Notes: generated by a model from the letters alone, not told the origin. A stretch of DNA of 64,000 bases from Leptolyngbya sp. NIES-2104 (GCF_001485215.1 NZ_BBWW01000001.1:1-64000), one strand, 5' to 3'. Counted from the stretch's first letter, positions 26,672 to 36,961 are shown. Made by a program: numbers and translations.

Positions 26672-29233
26672 ATGACTTCTCTCTCCTCGCATCTGCCCGA
26701 CCAGCCCCAAACCATCACCCTCAACGCCAAACCTTCAACTCTTGCGGTCGCAGCCAATCACGCACTCGCAACTAAGGGTAAATTCTCTTTATTTCTGGCA
26801 CCCCTTACTCAGGAGAAGTTTAAAGAAGTCGTTCACGAAGTCGAACACAAGCTTAAAATCGTGAATCAAACTCTGTCCATGCTTGATATGCAAGGATTTG
26901 ACACGATTCTAGAGGAAATGCTGAATTCGATCACAGCAAAAACCGGGGAATTGCTGAATGCCGATCGCACAACTATTTATCTACTAGACGAAGAGAAGAA
27001 CGAACTTTATACCACGGTAACTGAGGGATCAGGAGGAAGAACGATCGAGATTCGCTTTCCCGCGACTCAAGGAATCGCTGGCGAAGTCGCAACGTTCAAA
27101 CGTCCAATTAATATTCCCTACGATTTCTTTGATGATCCCCGATCGATACAAGCCAAAATTCAGTTCAACAAAACAGGCTATCGAACCTACACGATGCTAA
27201 CAATGCCTTTGTTGAACGATGAAGGCAACCTCGTTGCAGTGGTGCAATTGATTAATAAATTGAAGCCAAGATGCAATCGCGCTCTTCCCCTCGATGAACG
27301 CATTGCGCTAAATGGGTTCACACTGCAAGACGAAGAACTATTCCGAGAATTCGCACCCTCGATTCGATTGATTCTGGAATCGTCTCGATCGTTCTACATC
27401 GCAACTCAAAAACAACGAGCCGCAAACGCACTCATTAAAGCCACTCAATCACTCAGTCAAAGTAGCTTAGATCTCGATGACACGCTAAAGCGGGTGATGG
27501 ATGAAGCGAAAGCGTTGATGAATGCCGATCGCAGTACCCTTTGGTTGATCGATCACGATCGTAATGAAATCTGGACGCGAATTCCAACCGCAGAAGGCAC
27601 GATGAAAGAATTACGTTTACCGATCGGAGTCGGATTTGCGGGACAGGTGGCAGCTTCTGGAGAAGTGATCAACATTTCATTTGACTTGTACGAACAAGCA
27701 GGAGCCGAAACTGCGAAAAAGACCGATCAAGCAAACGGCTATCGAACTTGTAGCCTGCTCTGTATGCCGATTCACAATGCAGACGGAGAACTGATCGGTG
27801 TTACTCAACTGGTCAATAAAACTAAGCAAGGCGACTTTCCGCCGTACGATCCGAAGGATTTTCCTCAAGCTCCCGAACGTTGGAGAGCAAGTTTCAACCG
27901 CAGCGATCAAGAGTTCATGGAAACCTTCAACATTCAAGCTGGGGTAGCTCTTCAGAATGCGCGATTGTTTGAAACCGTGAAGCAACAAGAACAAATGCAG
28001 CGGGATATCTTACGATCGCTGACTAATGGCGTGATTTCAACCGACAAAGAAGGTAACATCATCGCGGCAAATGAAAGCGCTAAGAAATTACTGGGACTGA
28101 ATGAAGAAGATACGATCGAAGGCTATCCGATCACTCAATTAATTCGACTGGAAAAAGGCAGCTTCTACAATTGGTTCAATCAAGCGATTACCGCCCGCAA
28201 CCGTGAGCAGTACTACCCCGATCAAACGCTGCAACCCGTCAAAGGTGAAGAGCAACATAGTATCAATCTCTCAATTAATACGATCGCGGATGCGAATGAC
28301 AGCCAGCGAGTATCCGGGGCGCTAATCGTCATGGATGATATCAGCGATGAGAAGCGGCTCAAGAGTACAATGTATCGCTACATGACTCAGGAACTCGCAG
28401 AACAGCTACTTGAAAATCCTGATGCGGCAAAAATGGGCGGCGATCGCAAAGATGTTTCTGTGTTGTTCTCAGACATTCGGAGCTATACAACCTTAACGGA
28501 ATTGCTCAAAGCTGAAGAAGTTGTCGAAATGCTGAATCAGTATTTTGAATCCATGGTCGAAGCGGTCTTTATGCACAAAGGCATTCTTGATAAATATATC
28601 GGGGATGCAATCATGGCAGTCTTTGGATCGCCTTTACCTTTAGATGATCATGAATGGATGGCAGTGCAAACCGCGCTAGAAATGCGGCATCGATTAGCAG
28701 CATTTAACCAAGCTCGGAGATCACGCAACGAAAAAACGATCGAGATCGGCATCGGGATCAATTCCGATACGGTCATCAGCGGCAATATTGGCTGTAGTAA
28801 GCGAATGGAATTTACCGCGATCGGGGATGGAGTCAATCTCGGTTCTCGACTTGAAGGAGCCAGCAAGCTCTATGGAACCGATATTGTGATGAGCGAAAGC
28901 ACATATCGTCCTTGTGCCGATCGCATTTGGGCACGAGAACTCGATTTCATCAAAGTCAAAGGCAAAAACAAACCTGTTGCGGTTTACGAACTGATCGGAC
29001 TGCGATCAGATAAAGTTCCTGATGAAAAGCAGCGGATCATCGAGCACTATCACACCGCTCGTCGGCATTATCTCGATCGAAAATTTGCTTTCGCAGTCGC
29101 GGAATTCGCCACCGTTCTCGAAATCGATCACACCGACAAAGCCGCCTCCTTACATATGGAGCGCTGTCAGCACTGGTTAAGAACGCCGCCCCCGGAGAAC
29201 TGGGACGGATCATGGTCACTCACCGAAAAATAG
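26672..29233 (+). CDS. class III adenylate cyclase with two GAF domains and a PAS domain
   Basis: 853 residues: GAF-A (about 70-235), GAF-B (about 265-430), PAS (about 445-555) and a class III cyclase domain (about 595-770). Metal-binding aspartates are in LFSDIRSYTTL and GDAIMAVFG. The purine-specifying Lys and Thr in SKRMEFTAIGDGVN point to ATP rather than GTP. GAF-A carries the NKFDE signature (NK, then FTLQDE) of cyclic-nucleotide-binding GAF domains; GAF-B has FNRSDQ instead of Fx3DE. This is the CyaB1/CyaB2 architecture of Anabaena, where cAMP binding activates the enzyme. No membrane segment is present. Confidence 0.9.
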   Translation: MTSLSSHLPDQPQTITLNAKPSTLAVAANHALATKGKFSLFLAPLTQEKFKEVVHEVEHKLKIVNQTLSMLDMQGFDTILEEMLNSITAKTGELLNADRTTIYLLDEEKNELYTTVTEGSGGRTIEIRFPATQGIAGEVATFKRPINIPYDFFDDPRSIQAKIQFNKTGYRTYTMLTMPLLNDEGNLVAVVQLINKLKPRCNRALPLDERIALNGFTLQDEELFREFAPSIRLILESSRSFYIATQKQRAANALIKATQSLSQSSLDLDDTLKRVMDEAKALMNADRSTLWLIDHDRNEIWTRIPTAEGTMKELRLPIGVGFAGQVAASGEVINISFDLYEQAGAETAKKTDQANGYRTCSLLCMPIHNADGELIGVTQLVNKTKQGDFPPYDPKDFPQAPERWRASFNRSDQEFMETFNIQAGVALQNARLFETVKQQEQMQRDILRSLTNGVISTDKEGNIIAANESAKKLLGLNEEDTIEGYPITQLIRLEKGSFYNWFNQAITARNREQYYPDQTLQPVKGEEQHSINLSINTIADANDSQRVSGALIVMDDISDEKRLKSTMYRYMTQELAEQLLENPDAAKMGGDRKDVSVLFSDIRSYTTLTELLKAEEVVEMLNQYFESMVEAVFMHKGILDKYIGDAIMAVFGSPLPLDDHEWMAVQTALEMRHRLAAFNQARRSRNEKTIEIGIGINSDTVISGNIGCSKRMEFTAIGDGVNLGSRLEGASKLYGTDIVMSESTYRPCADRIWARELDFIKVKGKNKPVAVYELIGLRSDKVPDEKQRIIEHYHTARRHYLDRKFAFAVAEFATVLEIDHTDKAASLHMERCQHWLRTPPPENWDGSWSLTEK

Positions 29234-29377
29234 TTTCGCCACCGCTTAAGATTTTTGTCGTTTGTAATCTAGCCAACGCTTTTGTAAGGTCGCATTTGTC
29301 TACGATCGAAGAATCGATGCGCCATTTTTCGCTTCGCCTGACATAATACTTTGTGTGTTGAAGGATACCGAGTAGAC

Positions 29378-29680
29378 GTGCAACCCGTTTCGCGATCGGA
29401 TGTTTTGTATGTGATTGACCATTGCTGGATGGTCGAAGATCCGCGTGTCGATGAGTATGCCTATCAATTTTTGCAAATTCAGGAGCGGCACCGCATTCAG
29501 TTTGAGCAGGCATTTGAGTGTTTAGACGAATCACAGTACGAAGCGGTAAAAGGTCACTTGGATGCGATTCGAGAAGAACGCGATCGAGCGGAAGAGATTT
29601 TATACTGGTTGTTCTTAGACTCAGAACTGCGACGACAAGGAAAAACGGTTCCTGACTTGTGGGAAGAGAAAGTCGGTTAG
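29378..29680 (+). CDS. small conserved-looking hypothetical protein
   Basis: About 100 residues from GTG 29378 (or 109 from TTG 29351). Soluble, rich in aromatic and acidic residues (LYVIDHCWMVEDPRVDEYAY, YEAVKGHLDAIREERDRA, ILYWLFLDSELRRQ), predicted mostly helical. I do not recognise a family. Its last four bases overlap the stop of the convergent adhesin gene. Confidence 0.55.
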   Translation: MQPVSRSDVLYVIDHCWMVEDPRVDEYAYQFLQIQERHRIQFEQAFECLDESQYEAVKGHLDAIREERDRAEEILYWLFLDSELRRQGKTVPDLWEEKVG

Positions 29681-32600
29681 TTCGAGCAGTCTCGTACCAT
29701 CACTAACTTGCCGTTTGGTAATTGATAGATACCTTGAGGTTCTGCAATCGATCGCTCTTGTCCAGAAGCAACCGGACTTTGAATCGCGCCAGTGGGATAT
29801 TCAGAAACATCGGTCGGCTTTGCGGGCAATCCACCTGTGCCTGTGATGTAAAAGCTCCCACTTTGACGATCGCGGACAATACAGCTATTGGCTAACAGTT
29901 CGTTCGTGTTAATTTCAGTTTGCGAAAGTTGCGTCAAACTATTCTGCAAACTATTCGTGTCGGGAGTGTTGAGCGTTACGACTCCGGTTGGACCTTGGGC
30001 TGAAGTGGCAGTAATATCGCTTAGTAGTGAGGATTGCGATCGCGCTTCAATTCCTAACACGCCACCTGTCACATTCAGCGTCACTCGCCCTCCACTCCCT
30101 TGAGACGCATTTGCACTGATATCACTGTTCTCTTTCGGAACAGCAATGATAAAACGGGCATCAATATTAATGTTGCCTCCATTGCCAAATTCCGTTTCTG
30201 TGCCTGCGGTTGCTGTGATTTGACTATTATTTCGCAATAAGAGCCGATCCACTGCCCGAATCGAGATGTTACCTCCATCGACCGTACTTGATTGAGCATC
30301 AATGCGGGCGCGATCGTCGAGTTCAATTCGCGGAGCCGTCAGAAAGATACTGCCCGCACTTCCTGCATTTTCAGGAGCTGTAGAACGAGTATAGATGCCG
30401 CTCTCAGGACTAATCGGCGCAATTCGACCTGGATCGAAGCGAATTAAACGATCCTCATAGGTTGAATCAACACCAGACACAAATAAACGATCGGTCGCCG
30501 TGATCGTAATACTGTTCGCAGAACCGCTGCCTTGAGTCAGTGCAAGAATTTGGCTGCCGCGCAATAAATCAAGATTGCGAGTTTGAATGTCGATCGTGCC
30601 ACTGTTTCCTGTACGGAAGGTGCGAGCATCCACAACGGCTCCATCACTCAGGCGAATCTGATCAGCATAAATGCGAATGTTGCCCCCTGCTCCAAAATCG
30701 GTCGAAGCAAATAAACCACTTGAAAAGCCACCGTCACTGATTCCAGAAATCAACAGCGATCGGATCGGTTTGTCTACTGCTCCCAGCGCAATGTTTCCGG
30801 CATCGCCCTGTCCAAGTGTGTTGACTGCTAATTGTGCTCCATTGCTTAACTCCAACGAATTTGCAGAGATAAAGAGATTACCTCCTTTACCGACTCCTTG
30901 TTGCAGCACACTGCTAAAGATGGCACTGCTAAACTCTCCATCTGGAATTGAACCCGTCAGCACCATGCGATCGCTGACGTTGACAGTGACATTCCCGGCA
31001 TTCCCAGTGCCACGCGTACTAGTCACAAACTGCCCGCCATCTTCTAGCCTGAGCGAGTTGGCAGAAATCACGAGATTGCCCCCCTTACCAACACTGCCTT
31101 CGCCCACTCCGCTCAAGATTGCACTGGAAAATCCTCCAGTGGGACTAGAACCTGATAACAGCATGCGATCGCGCACCTCAACGGTCACATTGCCACCATC
31201 ACCGCGTCCGCCTGTGCTGGCAACCAATTGTCCGCCATTCGTCATCTCTAGTGTCCCGGCAGAGACAAATAAGTTGCCTCCCTGACCGATGCCGCTTCCT
31301 TCCACACTCGACAGAATAAATGCATTGTTCAACGACAAGCGATCGGCGACTTCAACCCTCACATTGCCTGCATCTCCTTGACCACTTGTACTCGCTGCAA
31401 ATCTGCCACCGTTCGACAGATCTAGCGTTCGAGCAGAGATAAACAAATCCCCGCCCTTTCCGACTGCATTCTGTTCAACGGTGGTGAAAATTGCGCTTGT
31501 AAAGCCTTCGGTTGGAGAAGCACCGCTGACCGACATGCGATCGCCTACCTGCACCCTCACATTGCCTGCATTTCCCGTTCCTAACGAACTCACACTAATC
31601 TGCCCCCCATTAAGCAAGTCCAGCGTATTCGCCCCGACAAAAACGCTGCCTCCTGTGCCTACCGCATTTTGACCGACCCGACTAAAAATCGTCGCGTTAT
31701 CCAAACGAACTTGCCCGTTCGCCTCGATTCGGACATTCCCAGCATTTCCCCGACCTGCCGTGGAAGCAGTCAGTTGAGAACGATCGGACATTTCCAGATC
31801 GGTTGTGAAAATAGAGAGATTGCCGCTGTTGCCTTCTCCTTGGTCTTCCACACTGCTAAAAATTGCCGTTCTTAAGCCTTCGTTGGGTGCTGTATCTCTT
31901 AGCAACACGCGATCGCGTCCTGTGACCGTGACATTGCCCGCATTTCCTTTACCATTGGTACTGGCAATCAGTTGTCCGCCGTTTCTCATGTCGATCACAT
32001 CTGCCGTGACAACGAGGTTTCCCCCTTTACCTTCTGCATTTTCGACAACGCTGCTAAACACAAACGAATTGTCGAGCAAAAGGCGATCGCCCACTTCGAT
32101 CGTCACATTGCCCGCATTTCCTTTGCCGCTTGTACTGGCATTGAGCCTAGCTTCGTTGATCAGCGATAGCGTGTTTGCGGAGATGAAGAGATTGCCGCTG
32201 TTACCGACTCCGGTATCATTCAAGCTACTGAAAATCGCACTCGTTGAGGAGCTAGTTGGAGAATTACCGTCGAGTGAAACTCGATCGCGCACCTGCACCG
32301 TGACGTTTCCAGCATTGCCACGACCGGATGAACTAGCGCTGAGCTGTGCGCCATTCAACAGTTCCAAAGTATTTGCAGACAGAAATAATTCACCCCCGTT
32401 GCCTTGCGCTTGCTGGGTGACGACGCTGAGAATAGCACTATCATTCAGCGTAACTTGATCCTGCACCTCGACCCGCACAATGCCAGCACTGCCCTGCCCT
32501 AATGTGCTGGCATTGATCACTGCGCCATTTGTCATATCGAGCGTGTTGGCAAAGATTCGGACATTGCCGCCGTCTCCGGTGGCATTCGCTCCGACTCGGC

Positions 32601-34005
32601 TAAAGATCGTACTGTTTAAGTCGCCTTCAAAGCCAGTTAGAAACACGCGATCGCGCACATCAACTGTGACATTCCCAGCGTTGCCCTTACCGTCGGTACT
32701 AGCAATCAGTTGTCCACCATTAATCAGTTCTAGCGCATTTGCTGTGACCAAGAGGTTGCCACCGTTCCCAGTCGCATTTCGTTCAACATTGGTGAAAATG
32801 GCGCTTTGTCCTCCGGTAAGGGAGACGCGATCGCGAATGAACAGGTTGACATTGCCCGCTTCCCCCACACCAAAAGTACTCGTGCTGATCTGTCCGCCTC
32901 CAGTAACAAACAAATCAGTCGCAGTAATGTTGATGTCACCGCTGTTGCCGAGGAAAGCCGAATTTACACTGTTCAGAATGCGGCTTTCCTCGGTCAGTTC
33001 GACGGTTCCTGTGGCATTTAGCGCGATATCGCCAGCTTGAGTGTCGGGTGAGCCGCCACGGGCATCAATTCCAGCGCTGATGCGGCTATTGCCCGTTAAT
33101 CGAATGTTGTTTGCAGTGATGCCAATGTTACCTTGATCGAGCAGCGAGACATCAATCTGGGTGGCATCGCTCAGTTGTACATCAGCGCGATCGACTCCTG
33201 CTGGAAGCCGCAGACTCCCATCGGCAGCGAGTTCGACAATCCCTGTACCCGCCACGGCTCCAAGCTCGACTCGCCCGCCTAGAGCCGTGAGCCGCGCCCC
33301 GTCTAGATTGATATTTCCGCCTAAGAGAATGAGATTCTGATTCTGTGGAACAGCGAGTCCTACAGCATTCTCAATGCCATTGGGTGAGTTTGCTCTGACG
33401 GTAATGTCCGCTGTCGGAATGCGGTTGAACAGAAAGGCGGAAGGATTGACTTGCAGGACATCAGAGACGGGTTCTGGATTCGTAGCGCTGAAGGTGTTGT
33501 CGCCGAACCGTACTGCATTTGCAGTGGTCGCCACAAACGCACCCCCAACATCTAAGGAGGCATTGTTTCCGAACAGAATGCCGTTCGGATTAATCAGAAA
33601 TAGATTGGCATTCGAGGAGAAGATTTGGTCGCCGACAATCTGAAATGTACCGAGACGACCGAGAATGTTTGAAGGAAGATTGCCTGTAACACGAGTAACA
33701 ATGTTCTGAGTCTGGGGACTGGGAGCGAAAAAGTAAGTGCCACGATTAAGAGCAGCGTTGAATTGCGAAAAACTGTGAAAGACATTGTTACCGCGTCGAG
33801 CACCCTCGATAATCACATCGACCGGGTTAACGACCCCGTTGATCGTGACGTTGAGCGGGACACCGTTAAAGGTGGCATCTTGCAGCACCGTCGATCGCTC
33901 ATTGCCCATCGTGTCATCGGGAATGATTTGCGCGATCACAGGTCTGACAAATCCTAAAGCCGCGATCAGCGTCGCAGTCGTCCAAAGGAATCGAGCTGGA
34001 TTCAT
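29677..34005 (-). CDS. large two-partner-secretion adhesin (filamentous haemagglutinin N-terminal domain)
   Basis: 1442 residues. A signal peptide (MNPARFLWTTATLIAALGF, likely cut after VIAQ or nearby) is followed by the TPS secretion domain (FHSFSQFN, VTGNLPSNILGRL, LFLINPNGILFG), which directs export through an outer-membrane TpsB pore. About 12 imperfect repeats of 60-75 residues follow, each with a GNAGNV turn and a GNGGNL turn, forming a long beta helix. The C-terminus has the pair NSCIVRD and VRDCSN, framing a GSFYITGTGGLP block common in cyanobacterial relatives. The ATG has a strong GGAGGG site. No TpsB is in the window. Confidence 0.9.
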   Translation of the reverse strand: MNPARFLWTTATLIAALGFVRPVIAQIIPDDTMGNERSTVLQDATFNGVPLNVTINGVVNPVDVIIEGARRGNNVFHSFSQFNAALNRGTYFFAPSPQTQNIVTRVTGNLPSNILGRLGTFQIVGDQIFSSNANLFLINPNGILFGNNASLDVGGAFVATTANAVRFGDNTFSATNPEPVSDVLQVNPSAFLFNRIPTADITVRANSPNGIENAVGLAVPQNQNLILLGGNINLDGARLTALGGRVELGAVAGTGIVELAADGSLRLPAGVDRADVQLSDATQIDVSLLDQGNIGITANNIRLTGNSRISAGIDARGGSPDTQAGDIALNATGTVELTEESRILNSVNSAFLGNSGDINITATDLFVTGGGQISTSTFGVGEAGNVNLFIRDRVSLTGGQSAIFTNVERNATGNGGNLLVTANALELINGGQLIASTDGKGNAGNVTVDVRDRVFLTGFEGDLNSTIFSRVGANATGDGGNVRIFANTLDMTNGAVINASTLGQGSAGIVRVEVQDQVTLNDSAILSVVTQQAQGNGGELFLSANTLELLNGAQLSASSSGRGNAGNVTVQVRDRVSLDGNSPTSSSTSAIFSSLNDTGVGNSGNLFISANTLSLINEARLNASTSGKGNAGNVTIEVGDRLLLDNSFVFSSVVENAEGKGGNLVVTADVIDMRNGGQLIASTNGKGNAGNVTVTGRDRVLLRDTAPNEGLRTAIFSSVEDQGEGNSGNLSIFTTDLEMSDRSQLTASTAGRGNAGNVRIEANGQVRLDNATIFSRVGQNAVGTGGSVFVGANTLDLLNGGQISVSSLGTGNAGNVRVQVGDRMSVSGASPTEGFTSAIFTTVEQNAVGKGGDLFISARTLDLSNGGRFAASTSGQGDAGNVRVEVADRLSLNNAFILSSVEGSGIGQGGNLFVSAGTLEMTNGGQLVASTGGRGDGGNVTVEVRDRMLLSGSSPTGGFSSAILSGVGEGSVGKGGNLVISANSLRLEDGGQFVTSTRGTGNAGNVTVNVSDRMVLTGSIPDGEFSSAIFSSVLQQGVGKGGNLFISANSLELSNGAQLAVNTLGQGDAGNIALGAVDKPIRSLLISGISDGGFSSGLFASTDFGAGGNIRIYADQIRLSDGAVVDARTFRTGNSGTIDIQTRNLDLLRGSQILALTQGSGSANSITITATDRLFVSGVDSTYEDRLIRFDPGRIAPISPESGIYTRSTAPENAGSAGSIFLTAPRIELDDRARIDAQSSTVDGGNISIRAVDRLLLRNNSQITATAGTETEFGNGGNINIDARFIIAVPKENSDISANASQGSGGRVTLNVTGGVLGIEARSQSSLLSDITATSAQGPTGVVTLNTPDTNSLQNSLTQLSQTEINTNELLANSCIVRDRQSGSFYITGTGGLPAKPTDVSEYPTGAIQSPVASGQERSIAEPQGIYQLPNGKLVMVRDCSN
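30770..32900 (-). repeat. tandem beta-helix coding repeats within the adhesin
   Basis: Around a dozen in-frame repeats of roughly 190-210 bases. Each encodes one GNAGNVxVxVxDR turn and one GNGGNLxxxANxLxLxNGGQ turn. Copies diverge in the AIFSSVxxNAxG and SPTxGFSSAI segments, which suggests expansion by recombination and drift. The regularity also produces long open frames on the opposite strand, which are not genes. Confidence 0.85.
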
Positions 34006-34010
34006 GGCAA

Positions 34011-34044
34011 CCCTCCGTAGATCTACGGTATTCTTACCATAGAT
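34011..34044 (-). promoter_or_regulatory. adhesin leader: ribosome-binding site beside overlapping hairpins
   Basis: On the minus strand the GGAGGG ribosome-binding site (complement of 34011-34016) partly overlaps a 14-bp palindrome (34015-34028, CCGTAGATCTACGG). The same bases can instead pair upstream: 34021-34030 with 34035-34044, one mismatch, loop TTCT. The two structures exclude each other. Confidence 0.45.
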
Positions 34045-34274
34045 TGATGAAGCTTTATAGAAACCTTACGGCTTTTTACATTTGAAATTGGTGGGAATTG
34101 AATAGGAAGATCGCGCTCTGCAATGAAATTGGATTGCTGCACCTCCCTAGAAGAATCCGGCAAAAAACCTCGATCGCAAGGTAAGCTGTCAGAGTGTGAA
34201 AACTTTACGATTCGATCCGAATCTTTAGCCACACGCAACACTAGAAAACTCTTGGGTGTTAGACACTGGAACCT

Positions 34275-35699
34275 ATGTCCGAAAATTCCTGGCAAGAAAC
34301 CGATTCCTTCCATGAGCTTGAAGCGTTGGCAGCACTGGTAACGGAATTCCCCGACCCAGAAGATCCAAAGATTTCTCGCGGGTTTGACGGACGTAGGAAA
34401 AAAGCAGCGATCGTATTCGCGATGATCTGGAGCAGTACGATCGTACTGCACTTATTAACTTGGGGCTATTGGTTGATTCTCGGTCTAACCACGCTGATGA
34501 GCATTCATGCAGCACGACTGATTCTGGCACGTCCCTGTCAGTTGCCAAAACCGATCGAGGACGATGATCTGTTTCCAACGGTGTCGCTGATGGTGGCAGC
34601 CAAGAACGAAGAAGCCGTGATTGGGCGATTGGTCGAAATGCTGTGCGGATTGGATTACCCTGGCGATCGCTACGAAGTTTGGGTGATTAATGACAATAGC
34701 AGCGATCGGACTGCCGAAATTTTAGATGAACTCGCGCACCACTATTCTCAACTCAATGTGTTTCACCGTCCCGCAAATGCAGGCGGCGGTAAATCTGGGG
34801 CACTAAATCAAGTTTTGCCGCTCACTCGTGGAGAATTTCTTGCGGTGTTCGATGCGGATGCTCAGGTCGATCGCGATTTTCTGCGGCGCGTGTTGCCCGT
34901 GTTCGATCGGGGTGATGTCGGTGCAATTCAAGTGAGAAAAGCGATCATTCAAGCTGAACCTGAATTCGACTCGAAAGAGTCCAAGAATTTTTGGATTCAA
35001 GGGCAAATGGCAGAAATGGCGCTCGATGCTTTTATTCAACAACAACGCGCCGCTGTCGGTGGCTTGGGTGAACTGCGCGGAAATGGTCAATTGGTGCGAC
35101 GAGAAGCGCTGCTCGATTGTGGTGGTTGGAACGAGGAAACCATTACCGATGATTTGGATTTAACCTTCCGCCTGCATTTAAATCAGTGGGATATCGAAGT
35201 GGTTACGGAGCCAGCAGTTTACGAAGAAGGAGTGACGAATGCGATCGCGCTTTGGCATCAACGAAATCGCTGGGCGGAAGGTGGCTATCAGCGCTATCTC
35301 GACTACTGGCGATTGATTCTACGAAATCGGATGGGAACTCGGAAAACCCTCGATTTAGCGATGTTCTGGATGCTTCAGTATGTGATGCCGACTGCCGCAA
35401 TTCCTGATTTTCTCATGGCAGCACTGCGACATCGGATGATGTTGACCAGTCCAATTTCAGCGATGACGCTCTTTCTGTTTTTGTTTAGCGCGATCGGGGG
35501 ATTGCGACGCGTTCGACGGCTTAAGAGTGCGGATGATCAAACGCTGCTCGAATGGGCAACTGTGATGGTTCAAGGCTTGCGTGGATCGATTTACATGATG
35601 CACTGGTTCGCGATCGTTTCGACTGCGACTTTAAGAATGTCGATTCGTCCGAAGCGATTAAAGTGGGTTAAAACGATTCACAGAGGCGCAGAAGATTAG
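34275..35699 (+). CDS. mgdA: family 2 glycosyltransferase, probable beta-monoglucosyldiacylglycerol synthase
   Basis: 474 residues with the processive GT2 motifs D,DxD,D,QxxRW: VINDNSSD, DADAQ (193-197), TDDLD (291-295) and QRNRW (329-333). Two N-terminal membrane segments start near residue 46 after a basic GRRKKA stretch, and further segments lie in the last 130 residues. Length, membrane layout and N-terminal GRRKKA/LLARP-type blocks resemble Synechocystis Sll1377, which transfers glucose to diacylglycerol as the first step of galactolipid synthesis. The assignment is from memory of that protein; a cellulose-synthase-like role is the main alternative. Confidence 0.72.
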   Translation: MSENSWQETDSFHELEALAALVTEFPDPEDPKISRGFDGRRKKAAIVFAMIWSSTIVLHLLTWGYWLILGLTTLMSIHAARLILARPCQLPKPIEDDDLFPTVSLMVAAKNEEAVIGRLVEMLCGLDYPGDRYEVWVINDNSSDRTAEILDELAHHYSQLNVFHRPANAGGGKSGALNQVLPLTRGEFLAVFDADAQVDRDFLRRVLPVFDRGDVGAIQVRKAIIQAEPEFDSKESKNFWIQGQMAEMALDAFIQQQRAAVGGLGELRGNGQLVRREALLDCGGWNEETITDDLDLTFRLHLNQWDIEVVTEPAVYEEGVTNAIALWHQRNRWAEGGYQRYLDYWRLILRNRMGTRKTLDLAMFWMLQYVMPTAAIPDFLMAALRHRMMLTSPISAMTLFLFLFSAIGGLRRVRRLKSADDQTLLEWATVMVQGLRGSIYMMHWFAIVSTATLRMSIRPKRLKWVKTIHRGAED

Positions 35700-35755
35700 C
35701 GGAACTTGTTTTGGGATTCTAGAGTCGAATTCGATTGCTCAGATTAAAACGAGTC

Positions 35756-36904
35756 ATGAAACGATCGCTCATTCTCAGTCTGCTGTTTCTCGGTGTGCCA
35801 ACGGTCTCGATCGCACAACCCAAACCCGTTACAGCTCCCGCACCATTACCGCTTAAATCGATCTCGAATGCTCCGATCGCGATCGATGATCAAATTTTGC
35901 GCGATCGCAAATCGATGATTAGCGCGATCGATCACAGCTTGAAGTATTTAGAAACCCCCAAAGCCATTCAAGCTTACGCAAAATATCCGGTTAAGACCAT
36001 TACCCGCGATCGAGTGGTTCGCAGTCTGAGACGATTTCGGCAGTTACTCTCTGCGGCTCGATCTGAGCAAGCCTTGTCGAGTGCGATCGCTCGTGAATTT
36101 GTGTTTTATCAATCGATCGGCAAGGACAATCAAGGCACCGTTGCTTTTACCGGATATTTCGAGCCAGTTCACACCGCCAGCCGTAAGCCAACCGCTGAGT
36201 ATCGCTATCCGCTGTATGTGCTTCCAACTGGATTTTCTCAATGGAAAAAGCCGCATCCAACTCGGTTAGAACTCGAAGGTGCGGACGGATTGCAAAGCAG
36301 CAAAGGGAAATTACGCGGTTCAGAATTGGTTTGGATGCGCGATCGCTTAGAAGCCTTTCTCATTCAGGTTCAAGGATCAGCCCGATTGAATTTAACTGAT
36401 GGCACCACAATGACGATCGGGGTAGCAGGATTAACCGATCAGCCATACACCGGAATTGGACGTGAGTTAGTCAAAGACGGCAAGCTGAAATTAGAAGATC
36501 TGAACTTGCCGAATGTGTTGAAGTATTTTGAGCAGAATCCGAAAGACTTAAATGTCTACTTGCCTCGGAATCGACGGTTTGTATTTTTCAGAAATACATT
36601 CGGTGCGCCTGCACTTGGAAGTTTAGGGGTTCCGGTAACTGCCGATCGCTCGATCGCGACTGATAAATCATTGATGCCACCCGGAGCATTAGCGTTAATT
36701 CAAACTCAGCTACCGATTTTGAATCGTCAGCGGCAATATGAACAGAAACCAATTAATCGCTTTATGTTGGATCAAGACACGGGCGGCGCAATCATCGGAG
36801 CAGGTCGCGTCGATATCTTTACCGGAACTGGAACGCAAGCAGGCAGCGAAGCCGGACTAATTAACGCTACCGGACAGTTGTATTATCCCTTGCTCAAGCG
36901 ATAA
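35756..36904 (+). CDS. murein transglycosylase A (MltA, 3D domain)
   Basis: About 382 residues from MKRSLILSLLFLGVPTVSIAQ, a Sec signal peptide; an upstream ATG at 35735 is less likely. The MltA barrel segment is seen in GYFEPVHTASRKPTAEYRYP and FLIQVQGSARLNL. The C-terminal 3D domain keeps its aspartates (LDQDTGGAIIGAGRVDIFTG). It cleaves peptidoglycan to 1,6-anhydro-muropeptides in the periplasm. It is 56 bases after the glycolipid glycosyltransferase, so they may share a transcript. Confidence 0.9.
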   Translation: MKRSLILSLLFLGVPTVSIAQPKPVTAPAPLPLKSISNAPIAIDDQILRDRKSMISAIDHSLKYLETPKAIQAYAKYPVKTITRDRVVRSLRRFRQLLSAARSEQALSSAIAREFVFYQSIGKDNQGTVAFTGYFEPVHTASRKPTAEYRYPLYVLPTGFSQWKKPHPTRLELEGADGLQSSKGKLRGSELVWMRDRLEAFLIQVQGSARLNLTDGTTMTIGVAGLTDQPYTGIGRELVKDGKLKLEDLNLPNVLKYFEQNPKDLNVYLPRNRRFVFFRNTFGAPALGSLGVPVTADRSIATDKSLMPPGALALIQTQLPILNRQRQYEQKPINRFMLDQDTGGAIIGAGRVDIFTGTGTQAGSEAGLINATGQLYYPLLKR

Positions 36905-36961
36905 ATCTTCTTTTCGTCTGTGCCAGAATTGCAAGAGCACCCTTAAACGCTCAGAGTCACT

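Noticed and set aside
30671-32458. Long proline/serine-rich plus-strand frames of 180-220 codons opposite the adhesin gene
   Set aside because: They arise from the biased codons of the adhesin repeats read backwards, have no ribosome-binding sites and no recognisable protein.
30770-32900. Regular repeats that could suggest a CRISPR-like array
   Set aside because: The repeat period is about 200 bases, in frame, encodes protein and is not separated by unique spacers.
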